Source: a bacterium (GTDB lineage Bacteria > DYJV01 > JALVYZ01). From it: DNA of 5,729 nucleotides. A model generated the notes under the pieces. That model searched no databases. It saw nothing but the letters and a program-made list of their open reading frames with translations, and had not been told where the DNA came from. The position numbers and the translations under genes are program-made. Numbering within the stretch: the first letter of the stretch is position 1; each line of letters begins with the position of its first letter. The DNA lies in assembly GCA_027037705.1 (NCBI GenBank), contig JALVYZ010000474.1, positions 1 to 5,729 of the forward strand, in the 5' to 3' direction. Below, in pieces: positions 1-5,729 of this stretch.

Positions 1-880
1 ATGGTAAAACAATATCATCAACTTCAATTAAATCTCCAAAAATTCCTCCATTGCCAACTTCGTTTTCCCATATATTTCTTCTAAAATAGCTCATTGTCAT
101 TGGAGGTTTATGTCTTTCTGCTCTTTCTTCTGGAGTATATGGTACAAGTTTTCTCCATTCATCTATATCTTTAGTTAATTCATCGTAATATTTTTCTTTT
201 TGAATGGCTTTTAAATAATCTTTCATATTTTCAGTAAGCCATTTCCAATCATTTTCATCTAAATTTTCACAATGAACATCTTTTTCGCTCCAACCATAAG
301 CTTTACCTCTAAAATATATTAATCCTCCAACCATCCCAACACATGGCCTGTATCCTAATATATTATCAGGATTTCTTGGAATTACACCACAAACAACTGC
401 GATTCCACCAGCTTTAAATTCAGCAAAGGAATCTCCCACATCTCTAAAATACCATGATTGTAATGGTTCAAATCTTGGATTCTGTTTTGTCATTGTATCA
501 CATCTTGCACCACCACTTCCTTGTACATACAGTATCCCCTGTGCACCAGCATTATGTGCACCATTTGTCACATCACCTAAAACTGTAATTTTAGCCCCTG
601 TATTTAACCATCCAGTGTCATCACTGCAAGAACCGTGGACTATGATTTCTGTTCCAAAAGTTCCCATGCTTCCCAATCTTTGCCCAGGAGCTCCAAAAAC
701 TTCCACAAGCACATCTTCTTTTTTAAAGAAAAGTCTTCCTCCAATTCCATGTTGACCATTTGCATATATTTTTAAATGAGTGTAACCATCTTTTACGCTT
801 TTTTGAATCTGCTCTTCTAAATCTTTTGAGCTTACTCTTTTTCCATCAACTGTTCCGTGAATTTCAATAACTTTTGCCAT
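1..880 (-). CDS. Glutamate synthase GXGXG-domain subunit (domain 3 of GltB), 3' end cut by window edge
   Basis: Translating the minus strand from ATG at 880 gives 293 residues (starting MAKVIEIHGT) with no stop before position 1, so the C-terminus is missing. Residues about 1-205 match the GXGXG beta-helix domain of glutamate synthase: a glycine ladder at G64, G67, G70, G73 and G76, the stretch GDVTNGAHNAGAQG (102-115), then GGIAVVCG (158-165) and GMVGGLIYFRG (182-192). In GltB this domain is structural: it packs against the glutaminase and FMN domains. The start is supported by AAAGGGG (888-894) 7 nt upstream and by the 22-nt gap to the stop of the FMN-subunit gene, so it is the third glt gene of the operon. 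From about residue 206 the chain leaves the domain into a charged segment rich in Trp, Lys and Glu, ending with a PPMTMSYFRR-like stretch (259-268). This extension suggests a longer or fused protein. The domain call is firm. The fusion is inference. Confidence 0.9.
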   Translation of the reverse strand, partial: MAKVIEIHGTVDGKRVSSKDLEEQIQKSVKDGYTHLKIYANGQHGIGGRLFFKKEDVLVEVFGAPGQRLGSMGTFGTEIIVHGSCSDDTGWLNTGAKITVLGDVTNGAHNAGAQGILYVQGSGGARCDTMTKQNPRFEPLQSWYFRDVGDSFAEFKAGGIAVVCGVIPRNPDNILGYRPCVGMVGGLIYFRGKAYGWSEKDVHCENLDENDWKWLTENMKDYLKAIQKEKYYDELTKDIDEWRKLVPYTPEERAERHKPPMTMSYFRRNIWENEVGNGGIFGDLIEVDDIVLP

Positions 881-887
881 TTAAAAA

Positions 888-894
888 CCCCTTT
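888..894 (-). promoter_or_regulatory. Shine-Dalgarno site of the GXGXG subunit gene
   Basis: On the minus strand AAAGGGG lies 7 nt before the ATG at 880, inside the 22-nt gap after the FMN-subunit stop codon. It is weaker than the AAGGAG sites of the other two glt genes. It supports this start, and therefore a separate protein rather than a fusion with the FMN subunit. Confidence 0.6.
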
Positions 895-902
895 TTGTAG
901 TT

Positions 903-2564
903 TTAACAAGCATAATCTATTTTTAATCTATCTGCTATTGCTTTATCATCAGCACTTAAACCATCACTCATTCCTATTGGTAATTGAGTGCTTCTACCCA
1001 TTGGAGCAAATATTTTTTTGAGTTCCATATTAGCAGATTTAAATACATCAACCACTCTTTCAGCAACTTTTTCAGGATCAAGCCTTTTATAAAGCTTTGG
1101 GTTTTGAGTTGTTATTCCTTTTGGACACTTACCAATGTTACATACATTACATCTATTATATTCATCTCCAAGGCATCCAGCTGCAGCTTGCATTATATAT
1201 TTCCCAATTGATACAGCACTTGCTCCAAGCATAATTAAAGCAGCTGCATTTGCAGCTAAGTTTCCTGTTTTACCCACTCCGCCTGCAGCAATAAGAGGGA
1301 GTTCGTTTTGTTTCCCTGATGCAACTAAATCTAAATAACAATCTCTTATATTTGAAGCAATTGGATGTCCCATTTTATCCATTGATACATTGTAAGCTGC
1401 ACCTGTTCCTCCGTCTTCTCCATCAATTGATAATGCAGAAGCAAATGGGTTTCTCGCTAAGTTATTTAAAACTGCTTTTGCAGTTTTTGTTCCAGAAATT
1501 TTTGGATAAACTGGCACTCTAAAACCAAAAACCATACTCATTGATGTAATCATTTTTGCAACAGCTTCTTCAATTGAATATTTTGTTTGATGTGTTGGAG
1601 GGCTTGGTAAATCAACATTTGTTGGAACACCTCTAATCTTCGCAATTAATGGTAGAACCTTTTGAGCCATTAACAATCCGCCATCACCAGGTTTTGCCCC
1701 CTGACCATATTTAATCTCAATACCAGCAGGATCTTCTTTCATGTGTGGAACTGCATGTAATATTTCATCCCAACCAAAGTATCCTGACGCAATTTGTAAG
1801 ATCATATATTTAATAAATCTTGATTTTAATAATCTTGGAGGAACACCACCTTCTCCTGAACACATTACAACTGGAATATTCTCTACTTCATTTAAGTAAG
1901 CAACTCCCATCATTAATCCTTCCCACATCCTTGGAGAAAGGGCTCCCATAGACATGGAACCAATCATTATTGGAAAAATTTCTCTAACTGGAGGAACAAA
2001 AACAGTATCATCAACAAGTAATGTTTCATCCTCTTTCCTGATCTTTAGAGGCAATTTTTCTGCTGGTAAAATTCTTCCAATATAGGTTCTTATATAAAAC
2101 TCATGTCTTTGAGCATCTAAAGCAGGGTCAGTCAACATAGAGATTCTTGTAAATTTGAGTCTATCTAAAGTTGATATTGATGGATCATTTCTTCTTCCAC
2201 CTCTTCTATAAGGATATCCACCTCTATTTTTATGAATTAAGAATTTATTCTGAGGATTATATTCTGGCATAATTGCATCATTAGGACATACCATATTGCA
2301 CATATTACAACCTGTACACCATCTTTCCACATCAGTAACCTGTTTTATACCACTGAAAACCTTAAAAACAGGTGAAGGTGTAGGAATAGGCCCTTCACTT
2401 ATTACAATTCTTTGTTTGAAAACTGCTGGTTCAATAGCTTTTGTAGGACATACAGCAGTACATTTACCACATCTTGTACATTTTGCAGGATCCCATCTTA
2501 TTATATATGGTAACTCTTTTAATGATAACTGATGGTTGTAGTCTGGCCTAATTTTTGATTCCAT
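903..2564 (-). CDS. gltB: Glutamate synthase FMN-binding subunit with two N-terminal 4Fe-4S motifs (archaeal-type GltB)
   Basis: This 553-residue protein is the synthase core of glutamate synthase: 2-oxoglutarate plus ammonia (from the glutaminase) plus two electrons gives glutamate, on FMN, in the cytoplasm. Residues 20-100 form a 2[4Fe-4S] ferredoxin-like module with motifs C29-x2-C32-x2-C35-x3-C39P and C83-x2-C86-x2-C89-x3-C93P. Residues about 195-500 are the FMN-binding barrel: IGSMSMGALS (201-210), SGEGG (236-240), EIKYGQGAKPGDGG (283-296), LPSPPTHQTKYSIEEA (319-334), the SGTKTAKAVLNN loop (357-368), DGGTGAA (384-390) and the phosphate-binding end AAGGVGKTGNL (426-436). A cysteine cluster, C472-x2-C475-x4-C480PKGITTQ, follows where GltB carries its 3Fe-4S site. 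The large central domain of full-length GltB is absent, as in archaeal-type split enzymes. ATG at 2564 has AAGGAG 8 nt upstream, inside the glutaminase gene. The family is certain. Glutamate as the product is the likeliest reading; N-methylglutamate synthase is the alternative. Confidence 0.95.
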   Translation of the reverse strand: MESKIRPDYNHQLSLKELPYIIRWDPAKCTRCGKCTAVCPTKAIEPAVFKQRIVISEGPIPTPSPVFKVFSGIKQVTDVERWCTGCNMCNMVCPNDAIMPEYNPQNKFLIHKNRGGYPYRRGGRRNDPSISTLDRLKFTRISMLTDPALDAQRHEFYIRTYIGRILPAEKLPLKIRKEDETLLVDDTVFVPPVREIFPIMIGSMSMGALSPRMWEGLMMGVAYLNEVENIPVVMCSGEGGVPPRLLKSRFIKYMILQIASGYFGWDEILHAVPHMKEDPAGIEIKYGQGAKPGDGGLLMAQKVLPLIAKIRGVPTNVDLPSPPTHQTKYSIEEAVAKMITSMSMVFGFRVPVYPKISGTKTAKAVLNNLARNPFASALSIDGEDGGTGAAYNVSMDKMGHPIASNIRDCYLDLVASGKQNELPLIAAGGVGKTGNLAANAAALIMLGASAVSIGKYIMQAAAGCLGDEYNRCNVCNIGKCPKGITTQNPKLYKRLDPEKVAERVVDVFKSANMELKKIFAPMGRSTQLPIGMSDGLSADDKAIADRLKIDYAC

Positions 2565-3667
2565 ATTTTTATCTCCTTAGCTCCTGGTTTTACATAAACA
2601 AAATCGTATTTCATAGGGAATACATCTTTTGTAGTATCCCTATCTGGAATAGCTGATGTTAATCCACAAACTTCAGACATAAGACCTATTTTACCTCTTA
2701 CTCCACCAACTACTCCTGGTCTTAATTTTTTTGTATCTTGAACCATAAATACAGTGTTATCTCTATCGCATCCAATTACACAGTTAGGTCCATCTATTGT
2801 TAACATTCTTAAAGATTTAACCATTAATCTCAATGTTTCTATGTCTTCTCTATTGCATGAGTCTAATTCGTGTGGGTACATTGGAGTAATTACATCTTTA
2901 TAATATTTTAATGGATAATTTAAAATATGTCTTGTATAATGAAGTATATGTGCAAAAACTTCACTGTCACTATTATATCCAATATATCCTGGAAATTTTC
3001 TGCTCATTAAAAACTCTTTAATTGGGACAAATGCTGTGTTCTCACCGTTTGTCATTGTAAAAAATCCTTGGATAAAGAATGGATGACATGCATATAAATT
3101 AATTGCATAATTTGTATTTTGTCTTCCTTGAGCAAAAATAATTTTTGCTTTTAATGATTCATTATGATCAAGACCAAAAAATAATCCAACTTCAAGAGGA
3201 TCTCCTACTTCTTTTAATGTTATTGTATCTGGCCAAAAAGAAAAAACTGTTATTGATTCATCTTTTTCTCCCAATTTTCTTAGTTCTAATCTTGTTTGTA
3301 AAAGAAAATCTTCTTTTTCTTTTTGAGATTTATCTTTCATATAATCAGGATATTCGTACGCTTTTACAATGTAGTGGTCTCTTGGAGTAATTTCCATCCA
3401 TGGTTCAATTTTTGTCTTAGGCTCCCATCTGTATTTTACTTCAAATCCTTTAGAGCTCATGTATTCTTTTAAAACTTCATAACCTTTGTTTGATGTAATA
3501 CATGATAAAATAGGATAATCTTTTAAATCATGAAATTCACCGCCAAGGTCTCTTAAAATTAATCCAAGTCCAGAGCCATCGTGTCCTTCTTTCATTGTTT
3601 CTAAGGCTAAAATATTTTCAAATGGTGAAAAATAATCTTCTGATACAATAGCAGCAAGTCTGCACAT
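2519..3667 (-). CDS. Glutamate synthase glutaminase subunit (class II glutamine amidotransferase)
   Basis: This 382-residue protein hydrolyses glutamine to glutamate and passes the ammonia to the FMN subunit. It starts MCRLAAI. Cys2 is the expected N-terminal nucleophile of class II (Ntn-type) amidotransferases and is exposed once Met1 is removed, which also fixes the start. Other family signatures in order are HDGSGLG (29-35), TNGEN (206-210, with N207-G208 matching the oxyanion-hole Asn-Gly), SDSEVF (233-238), DGPNCVIGCDRD (292-303 region), LRPG (315-318) and SEVCGL (331-336). The segment about 40-190 between the first two motifs is long and Lys/Glu-rich. No signal peptide or membrane segment is seen, so it is cytoplasmic. 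AAGGAG sits 8 nt before ATG 3667. Its last 46 nt overlap the FMN-subunit gene in another frame, so the two are surely cotranscribed. Related stand-alone proteins are the first subunits of archaeal-type GOGAT and of N-methylglutamate synthase (MgsA/GlxB). The partner with ferredoxin motifs favours GOGAT. Confidence 0.92.
   Translation of the reverse strand: MCRLAAIVSEDYFSPFENILALETMKEGHDGSGLGLILRDLGGEFHDLKDYPILSCITSNKGYEVLKEYMSSKGFEVKYRWEPKTKIEPWMEITPRDHYIVKAYEYPDYMKDKSQKEKEDFLLQTRLELRKLGEKDESITVFSFWPDTITLKEVGDPLEVGLFFGLDHNESLKAKIIFAQGRQNTNYAINLYACHPFFIQGFFTMTNGENTAFVPIKEFLMSRKFPGYIGYNSDSEVFAHILHYTRHILNYPLKYYKDVITPMYPHELDSCNREDIETLRLMVKSLRMLTIDGPNCVIGCDRDNTVFMVQDTKKLRPGVVGGVRGKIGLMSEVCGLTSAIPDRDTTKDVFPMKYDFVYVKPGAKEIKIWNQKLGQTTTISYH
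2571..2579 (-). promoter_or_regulatory. Strong Shine-Dalgarno site of the FMN subunit, inside the glutaminase gene
   Basis: TAAGGAGAT on the minus strand places AGGAG 8 nt before ATG 2564. It lies within the coding region of the upstream glutaminase, where AAGGAG encodes Lys364-Glu365. A strong site inside an overlap fits translational coupling: ribosomes finishing the glutaminase keep this region unfolded and can reinitiate on the FMN subunit. Confidence 0.75.
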
Positions 3668-3674
3668 TTATCTA

Positions 3675-3681
3675 ACTCCTT
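3675..3681 (-). promoter_or_regulatory. Shine-Dalgarno site of the glutaminase subunit gene
   Basis: AAGGAGT on the minus strand, with AGGAG 8 nt before ATG 3667. It supports a start that leaves Cys as residue 2, which the catalytic mechanism requires. It lies in the 49-nt gap (3668-3716) after gmhA. That gap shows no convincing hairpin terminator and only a poor promoter match (TTGCAA at 3728-3733 and TATAGG at 3704-3709, 18 nt apart), so the glt genes may simply be read through from gmhA. Confidence 0.7.
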
Positions 3682-3716
3682 AGTTTTATTGAAAAGGGAA
3701 AATCCTATAACATATT

Positions 3717-4292
3717 CTAAAAAATTTTTGCAAGTTTTTTTTCAACAATTTCACATATTATATGAATTAAGGTTATATGGACTTCTTGAATTCTTGGAGT
3801 AGAATTTTCTTTGATGATTAATGGATAATCAACATAATTTTTTGCAATTCCTCCATCTTTTCCAAGGAGTCCCACATTAATTGTACCAATTTTTTTGCCT
3901 GCATCAAATGCTTTAATTATATTTTTAGAGTTGCCAGACGTTGTGATACCAAATAAAATATCTCCTTTTTTTGCAAGAGCTATTACTTGTTTTTCAAAGA
4001 TTTCATCAAAAGAATAATCATTACCTATAGATGTTAAAACTGAAGTGTCAGTGGATAATGAAATAGCAGGAAGAGGTTTTCTATCCATTAAAAATTTATT
4101 GATAAATTCACCTGCAAAATGTTGTGCGTCAGCTGCACTTCCACCATTACCCATTATTAAAATTTTATTTCCATTTTTTATTGCTTTAATTATTTTATCA
4201 ATAACTTCTTCAAGATTTAACCATAGAAATTTATCTTGAAGTATATTTTGTTTTATTAATATAGATTTTTTAAAAATTTCTTTAATCTCCAT
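3717..4292 (-). CDS. gmhA: Phosphoheptose isomerase (sedoheptulose-7-phosphate isomerase), SIS domain
   Basis: The 191 residues match GmhA closely in length (E. coli GmhA is 192). GmhA converts sedoheptulose 7-phosphate to D-glycero-D-manno-heptose 7-phosphate, the first step of ADP- or GDP-heptose synthesis for lipopolysaccharide core or other glycans, in the cytoplasm. One SIS domain is seen: sugar-phosphate loop GNGGSAADAQHFAGEF (48-63), TDTSVLTSIGNDYSFDEIF (81-99), the second phosphate loop GITTSGNSKNI (115-125) and the C-terminal helix RIQEVHITLIHIICE (167-181). The metal-site and catalytic residues of GmhA are present at the expected spacing: H58 and E62 (four apart), and Q169 and H177 (eight apart). 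The position of E. coli Arg69 appears to be Lys66, a conservative change. The start ATG has AGGAG (4299-4303) 6 nt upstream and the stop is TAG. It lies 109 nt after selB and 49 nt before the glutaminase gene. Other heptose genes (gmhB, hldE) are not in the window. DiaA-like SIS proteins are a weaker alternative because the full metal site is kept. Confidence 0.92.
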   Translation of the reverse strand: MEIKEIFKKSILIKQNILQDKFLWLNLEEVIDKIIKAIKNGNKILIMGNGGSAADAQHFAGEFINKFLMDRKPLPAISLSTDTSVLTSIGNDYSFDEIFEKQVIALAKKGDILFGITTSGNSKNIIKAFDAGKKIGTINVGLLGKDGGIAKNYVDYPLIIKENSTPRIQEVHITLIHIICEIVEKKLAKIF

Positions 4293-4401
4293 GAATGGCT
4301 CCTAAATAATATAATTTTTTAACTTTAACACATTTTATAAATACTTTCAATTCTTAGATAAATATTAGTTTTCCTCTTTTTAAAGAAAGATTAATGAAGA
4401 A
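4293..4401. other. Intergenic gap between selB and gmhA
   Basis: These 109 bases form the longest non-coding stretch. They are very AT-rich. On the minus strand they hold the gmhA Shine-Dalgarno AGGAG (4299-4303) and a possible promoter. Just after the selB stop, TCTTT and AAAGA are adjacent inverted copies (within about 4379-4392), but the loop would be only 2 nt and the stem has almost no GC, so this is not a believable terminator. I see no tRNA, riboswitch or small ORF with its own ribosome site. Confidence 0.6.
4322..4350 (-). promoter_or_regulatory. Possible sigma-70-type promoter for gmhA (and perhaps glt)
   Basis: The minus strand has TTGAAA (4345-4350), then a 17-nt spacer, then TAAAGT (4322-4327, 4 of 6 matches to TATAAT). 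This would put the transcript start about 20 nt before the gmhA Shine-Dalgarno. Spacing and position fit well, but in such AT-rich DNA a match of this quality can arise by chance. Confidence 0.25.
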
Positions 4402-5729
4402 CTATTTTCTTAGAATTCTTTTATCTCCAATTCTAACAGTTATCTTTAATTTATCAAAATATTCAAGTAAAGGGATTAAATATTTTCGTGAAGTATTAAC
4501 AATTGATTTAAATTCTTTTATTGTAATTTCTTTATTCTTTTCTAAATAATTAATTAAATCATTCTTTATTTTTTCAAAAAGACTTTTTTCAAAATATATT
4601 TCAGGAGAGATTTTTTCAATTTTTCCCTCTTTAATTAAAATATTTAAATATTGAGTAAGTTCTTTTTCATCAATGTTAAATTTCATTGAAATTTCTTTTA
4701 TTGTTGGAGGCTTAAATGCACCATTTCCTAAATCTTTATAAATTTTTTCTTTAATTTCAATTTTTTTATTATCAAGTTTTATTTTAAAATCTTTTAATTT
4801 TATCGATTTCTCTTCAATTTCAATTTTTTCTTCTTTTATTAGCTCTTCTAATGCAGAATTATAAAGTTTGGGATTTAAATTTTCTGAAATCTTATTTTTT
4901 AATTCCTCTTTTGATATCCCAAATAGATGAGGATTTTTTTTATGAAATTCGTTTACAAATTTTATTATTTGACTTTTTAAAATTTCAAAATGTTTGGTAT
5001 AAATATATTCGTTTTCATCAATTAATTTAATTTTATTTTTGTTTATAAGTTCAAATAATGTTTTTTCTAATTTTTCTTTAGGTATATTAAAGTTAGAAAG
5101 GATATCTTTAATAGAAGTTGTTTTTATCCCCCTAAAATCGAAAAAAGCATCTAATTTTATAAAAGAAGAATTATCTAATAATTTATTTAAAAAATCTTTA
5201 GATAATTTTTCTTTTTTTTCTAAACTAAATATAATTACTCCTCCCCCTAAAGTGTTTTTATCATCAAAACTTCTGATTATAAACCTATCTTCATTTAATA
5301 CTACTGTTGGTCTTGAAAGGACAAAATATGCAAGAGATTTTTCTCCAGGTGATAAACTCTTTTTGTCTATTAGATGAATTTTTGCTGGAATTATATCTGT
5401 ATTTACATGAAATTTTACAGTTATCCTTGAATTTATAGGTCTTTTATTTGAATCAAGATAAGTTAATTTTGTATAAATAAAATTTTTAAGTGAAAACCAT
5501 CCTGGTTCGCATACAATACTTCCTCTTTCAATATCTTCTTTCTCAACGCCCTGTAAATTTAAAGCTGTTCTTTGCCCTGCATAAGCCTTTTCAACAGGTG
5601 AGGAATGGACATGAATATTTCTAATTTTTGAAGGAATCTCTTGAGGATAAATAACAACATTATCGCCAACTTTAATGCTTCCTGAAATTGTAGTACCAGT
5701 TACAACAGTTCCAAAACCCTTCAAACTAA
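4402..5729 (-). CDS. selB: Selenocysteine-specific elongation factor SelB, C-terminal two thirds (5' end cut by window edge)
   Basis: SelB is the GTPase that brings Sec-tRNA to UGA codons followed by a SECIS hairpin. The reading frame is open to the window end. TTG at 5722-5724 is an internal Leu codon preceded by an in-frame Ser codon, inside the conserved S-L-K-GFGTVVTGT strand that opens domain II. The GTP-binding domain, roughly 170-180 residues, therefore lies outside the window. Counting from that Leu: domain II 1-85 (GFGTVVTGT, then VGDNVVIYP, IRNIHVH, GQRTALNLQGV); domain III 86-170, ending DRFIIRSFDDKNTLGGGVI (146-164); then the SelB-specific winged helices at about 175-240, 250-310, 320-380 and 383-436. 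The last has TSRKYLIPLLEYFDK and TVRIGDKRIL (411-438), typical of the SECIS-binding helix of bacterial SelB. The winged-helix part is very rich in Lys, Ile and Glu and its DNA is very AT-rich. The stop is TAG. EF-Tu is excluded because it lacks winged helices. Confidence 0.95.
   Translation of the reverse strand, partial: SLKGFGTVVTGTTISGSIKVGDNVVIYPQEIPSKIRNIHVHSSPVEKAYAGQRTALNLQGVEKEDIERGSIVCEPGWFSLKNFIYTKLTYLDSNKRPINSRITVKFHVNTDIIPAKIHLIDKKSLSPGEKSLAYFVLSRPTVVLNEDRFIIRSFDDKNTLGGGVIIFSLEKKEKLSKDFLNKLLDNSSFIKLDAFFDFRGIKTTSIKDILSNFNIPKEKLEKTLFELINKNKIKLIDENEYIYTKHFEILKSQIIKFVNEFHKKNPHLFGISKEELKNKISENLNPKLYNSALEELIKEEKIEIEEKSIKLKDFKIKLDNKKIEIKEKIYKDLGNGAFKPPTIKEISMKFNIDEKELTQYLNILIKEGKIEKISPEIYFEKSLFEKIKNDLINYLEKNKEITIKEFKSIVNTSRKYLIPLLEYFDKLKITVRIGDKRILRK

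Noticed and set aside
984-1522. Three short plus-strand open frames opposite the FMN subunit
   Set aside because: They are antisense to a highly conserved enzyme, show no protein motif and have no ribosome site that stands out.
2296-2532. Plus-strand 78-codon frame opposite the ferredoxin motifs
   Set aside because: Its Cys/His-containing look comes from the complementary strand of the Cys codons in the 4Fe-4S motifs. The minus-strand gene explains the region fully.
3145-3390. Leu-rich plus-strand frame resembling a membrane peptide
   Set aside because: The Leu runs are the antisense of Lys/Glu-rich glutaminase codons. No start signal or conservation argument supports it.
3668-3716. Promoter or riboswitch for the glt genes in the gmhA-glutaminase gap
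   Set aside because: The gap is only 49 nt, too short for a known riboswitch, and the best -35/-10 pair is a weak match with an 18-nt spacer reaching into gmhA.
4045-4239. Short plus-strand frame opposite gmhA
   Set aside because: It is the antisense of the conserved GNGGSAADAQHF region of GmhA, which accounts for the openness of this frame.
4379-4392. Inverted repeat after selB as a rho-independent terminator
   Set aside because: The stem is about five weak pairs with a 2-nt loop, almost no GC, and no clean U-run after it.
5039-5377. Plus-strand open frame of 112 codons
   Set aside because: It lies opposite well-supported SelB domain III and winged-helix sequence, has no recognisable domain, and reflects low-complexity AT-rich antisense DNA.
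1-5729. tRNA-Sec, other RNA genes, CRISPR repeats or mobile-element ends
   Set aside because: By eye on both strands I saw no cloverleaf, regularly spaced repeat, transposase or terminal inverted repeat. About 97 percent of the window is coding. No covariance-model search could be run.

Overview
The window is AT-rich bacterial DNA. All five genes are on the minus strand, so they read from the right edge toward the left. In transcription order they are: (1) the C-terminal part of SelB, the selenocysteine-specific elongation factor, cut by the right edge; (2) a complete GmhA-type sedoheptulose-7-phosphate isomerase; (3) a class II glutamine amidotransferase (glutaminase) subunit; (4) an FMN-binding glutamate synthase subunit with two N-terminal 4Fe-4S motifs; (5) a GXGXG-domain subunit, cut by the left edge. 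Gene 5 is open to position 1, and gene 1 is open past position 5724.

Genes 3 to 5 are an 'exploded' glutamate synthase (GOGAT). The three enzymatic modules of the large GltB or Fd-GOGAT chain are separate proteins, encoded in the same order as the domains in the single-chain enzyme. The glutaminase would release ammonia from glutamine. The FMN subunit would reductively aminate 2-oxoglutarate, with electrons entering through its ferredoxin-like and C-terminal Fe-S motifs. The GXGXG beta-helix would hold the assembly together. The glutaminase and FMN genes overlap by 46 nt, and the FMN and GXGXG genes are 22 nt apart, so they are almost certainly cotranscribed. No NAD(P)H-oxidising GltD-type gene is visible. 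The GXGXG protein continues beyond its domain toward the left edge and may carry a further domain.

GmhA points to heptose-containing surface polysaccharide, most often the lipopolysaccharide core of Gram-negative bacteria. SelB shows that the organism probably decodes UGA as selenocysteine. Together with the archaeal-type split GOGAT rich in Fe-S clusters, this suggests a low-GC, probably anaerobic and possibly thermophilic, Gram-negative-type bacterium. The lineage cannot be fixed from this window.

Non-coding DNA is short: 22, 49 and 109 nt. The 109-nt gap between selB and gmhA is the most likely place for a promoter. I found no RNA gene, mobile element, CRISPR array or convincing terminator. 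Nothing here clearly represents a new biological system. The points most worth following are the architecture of the split GOGAT, what the GXGXG chain is fused to, and the source of electrons.
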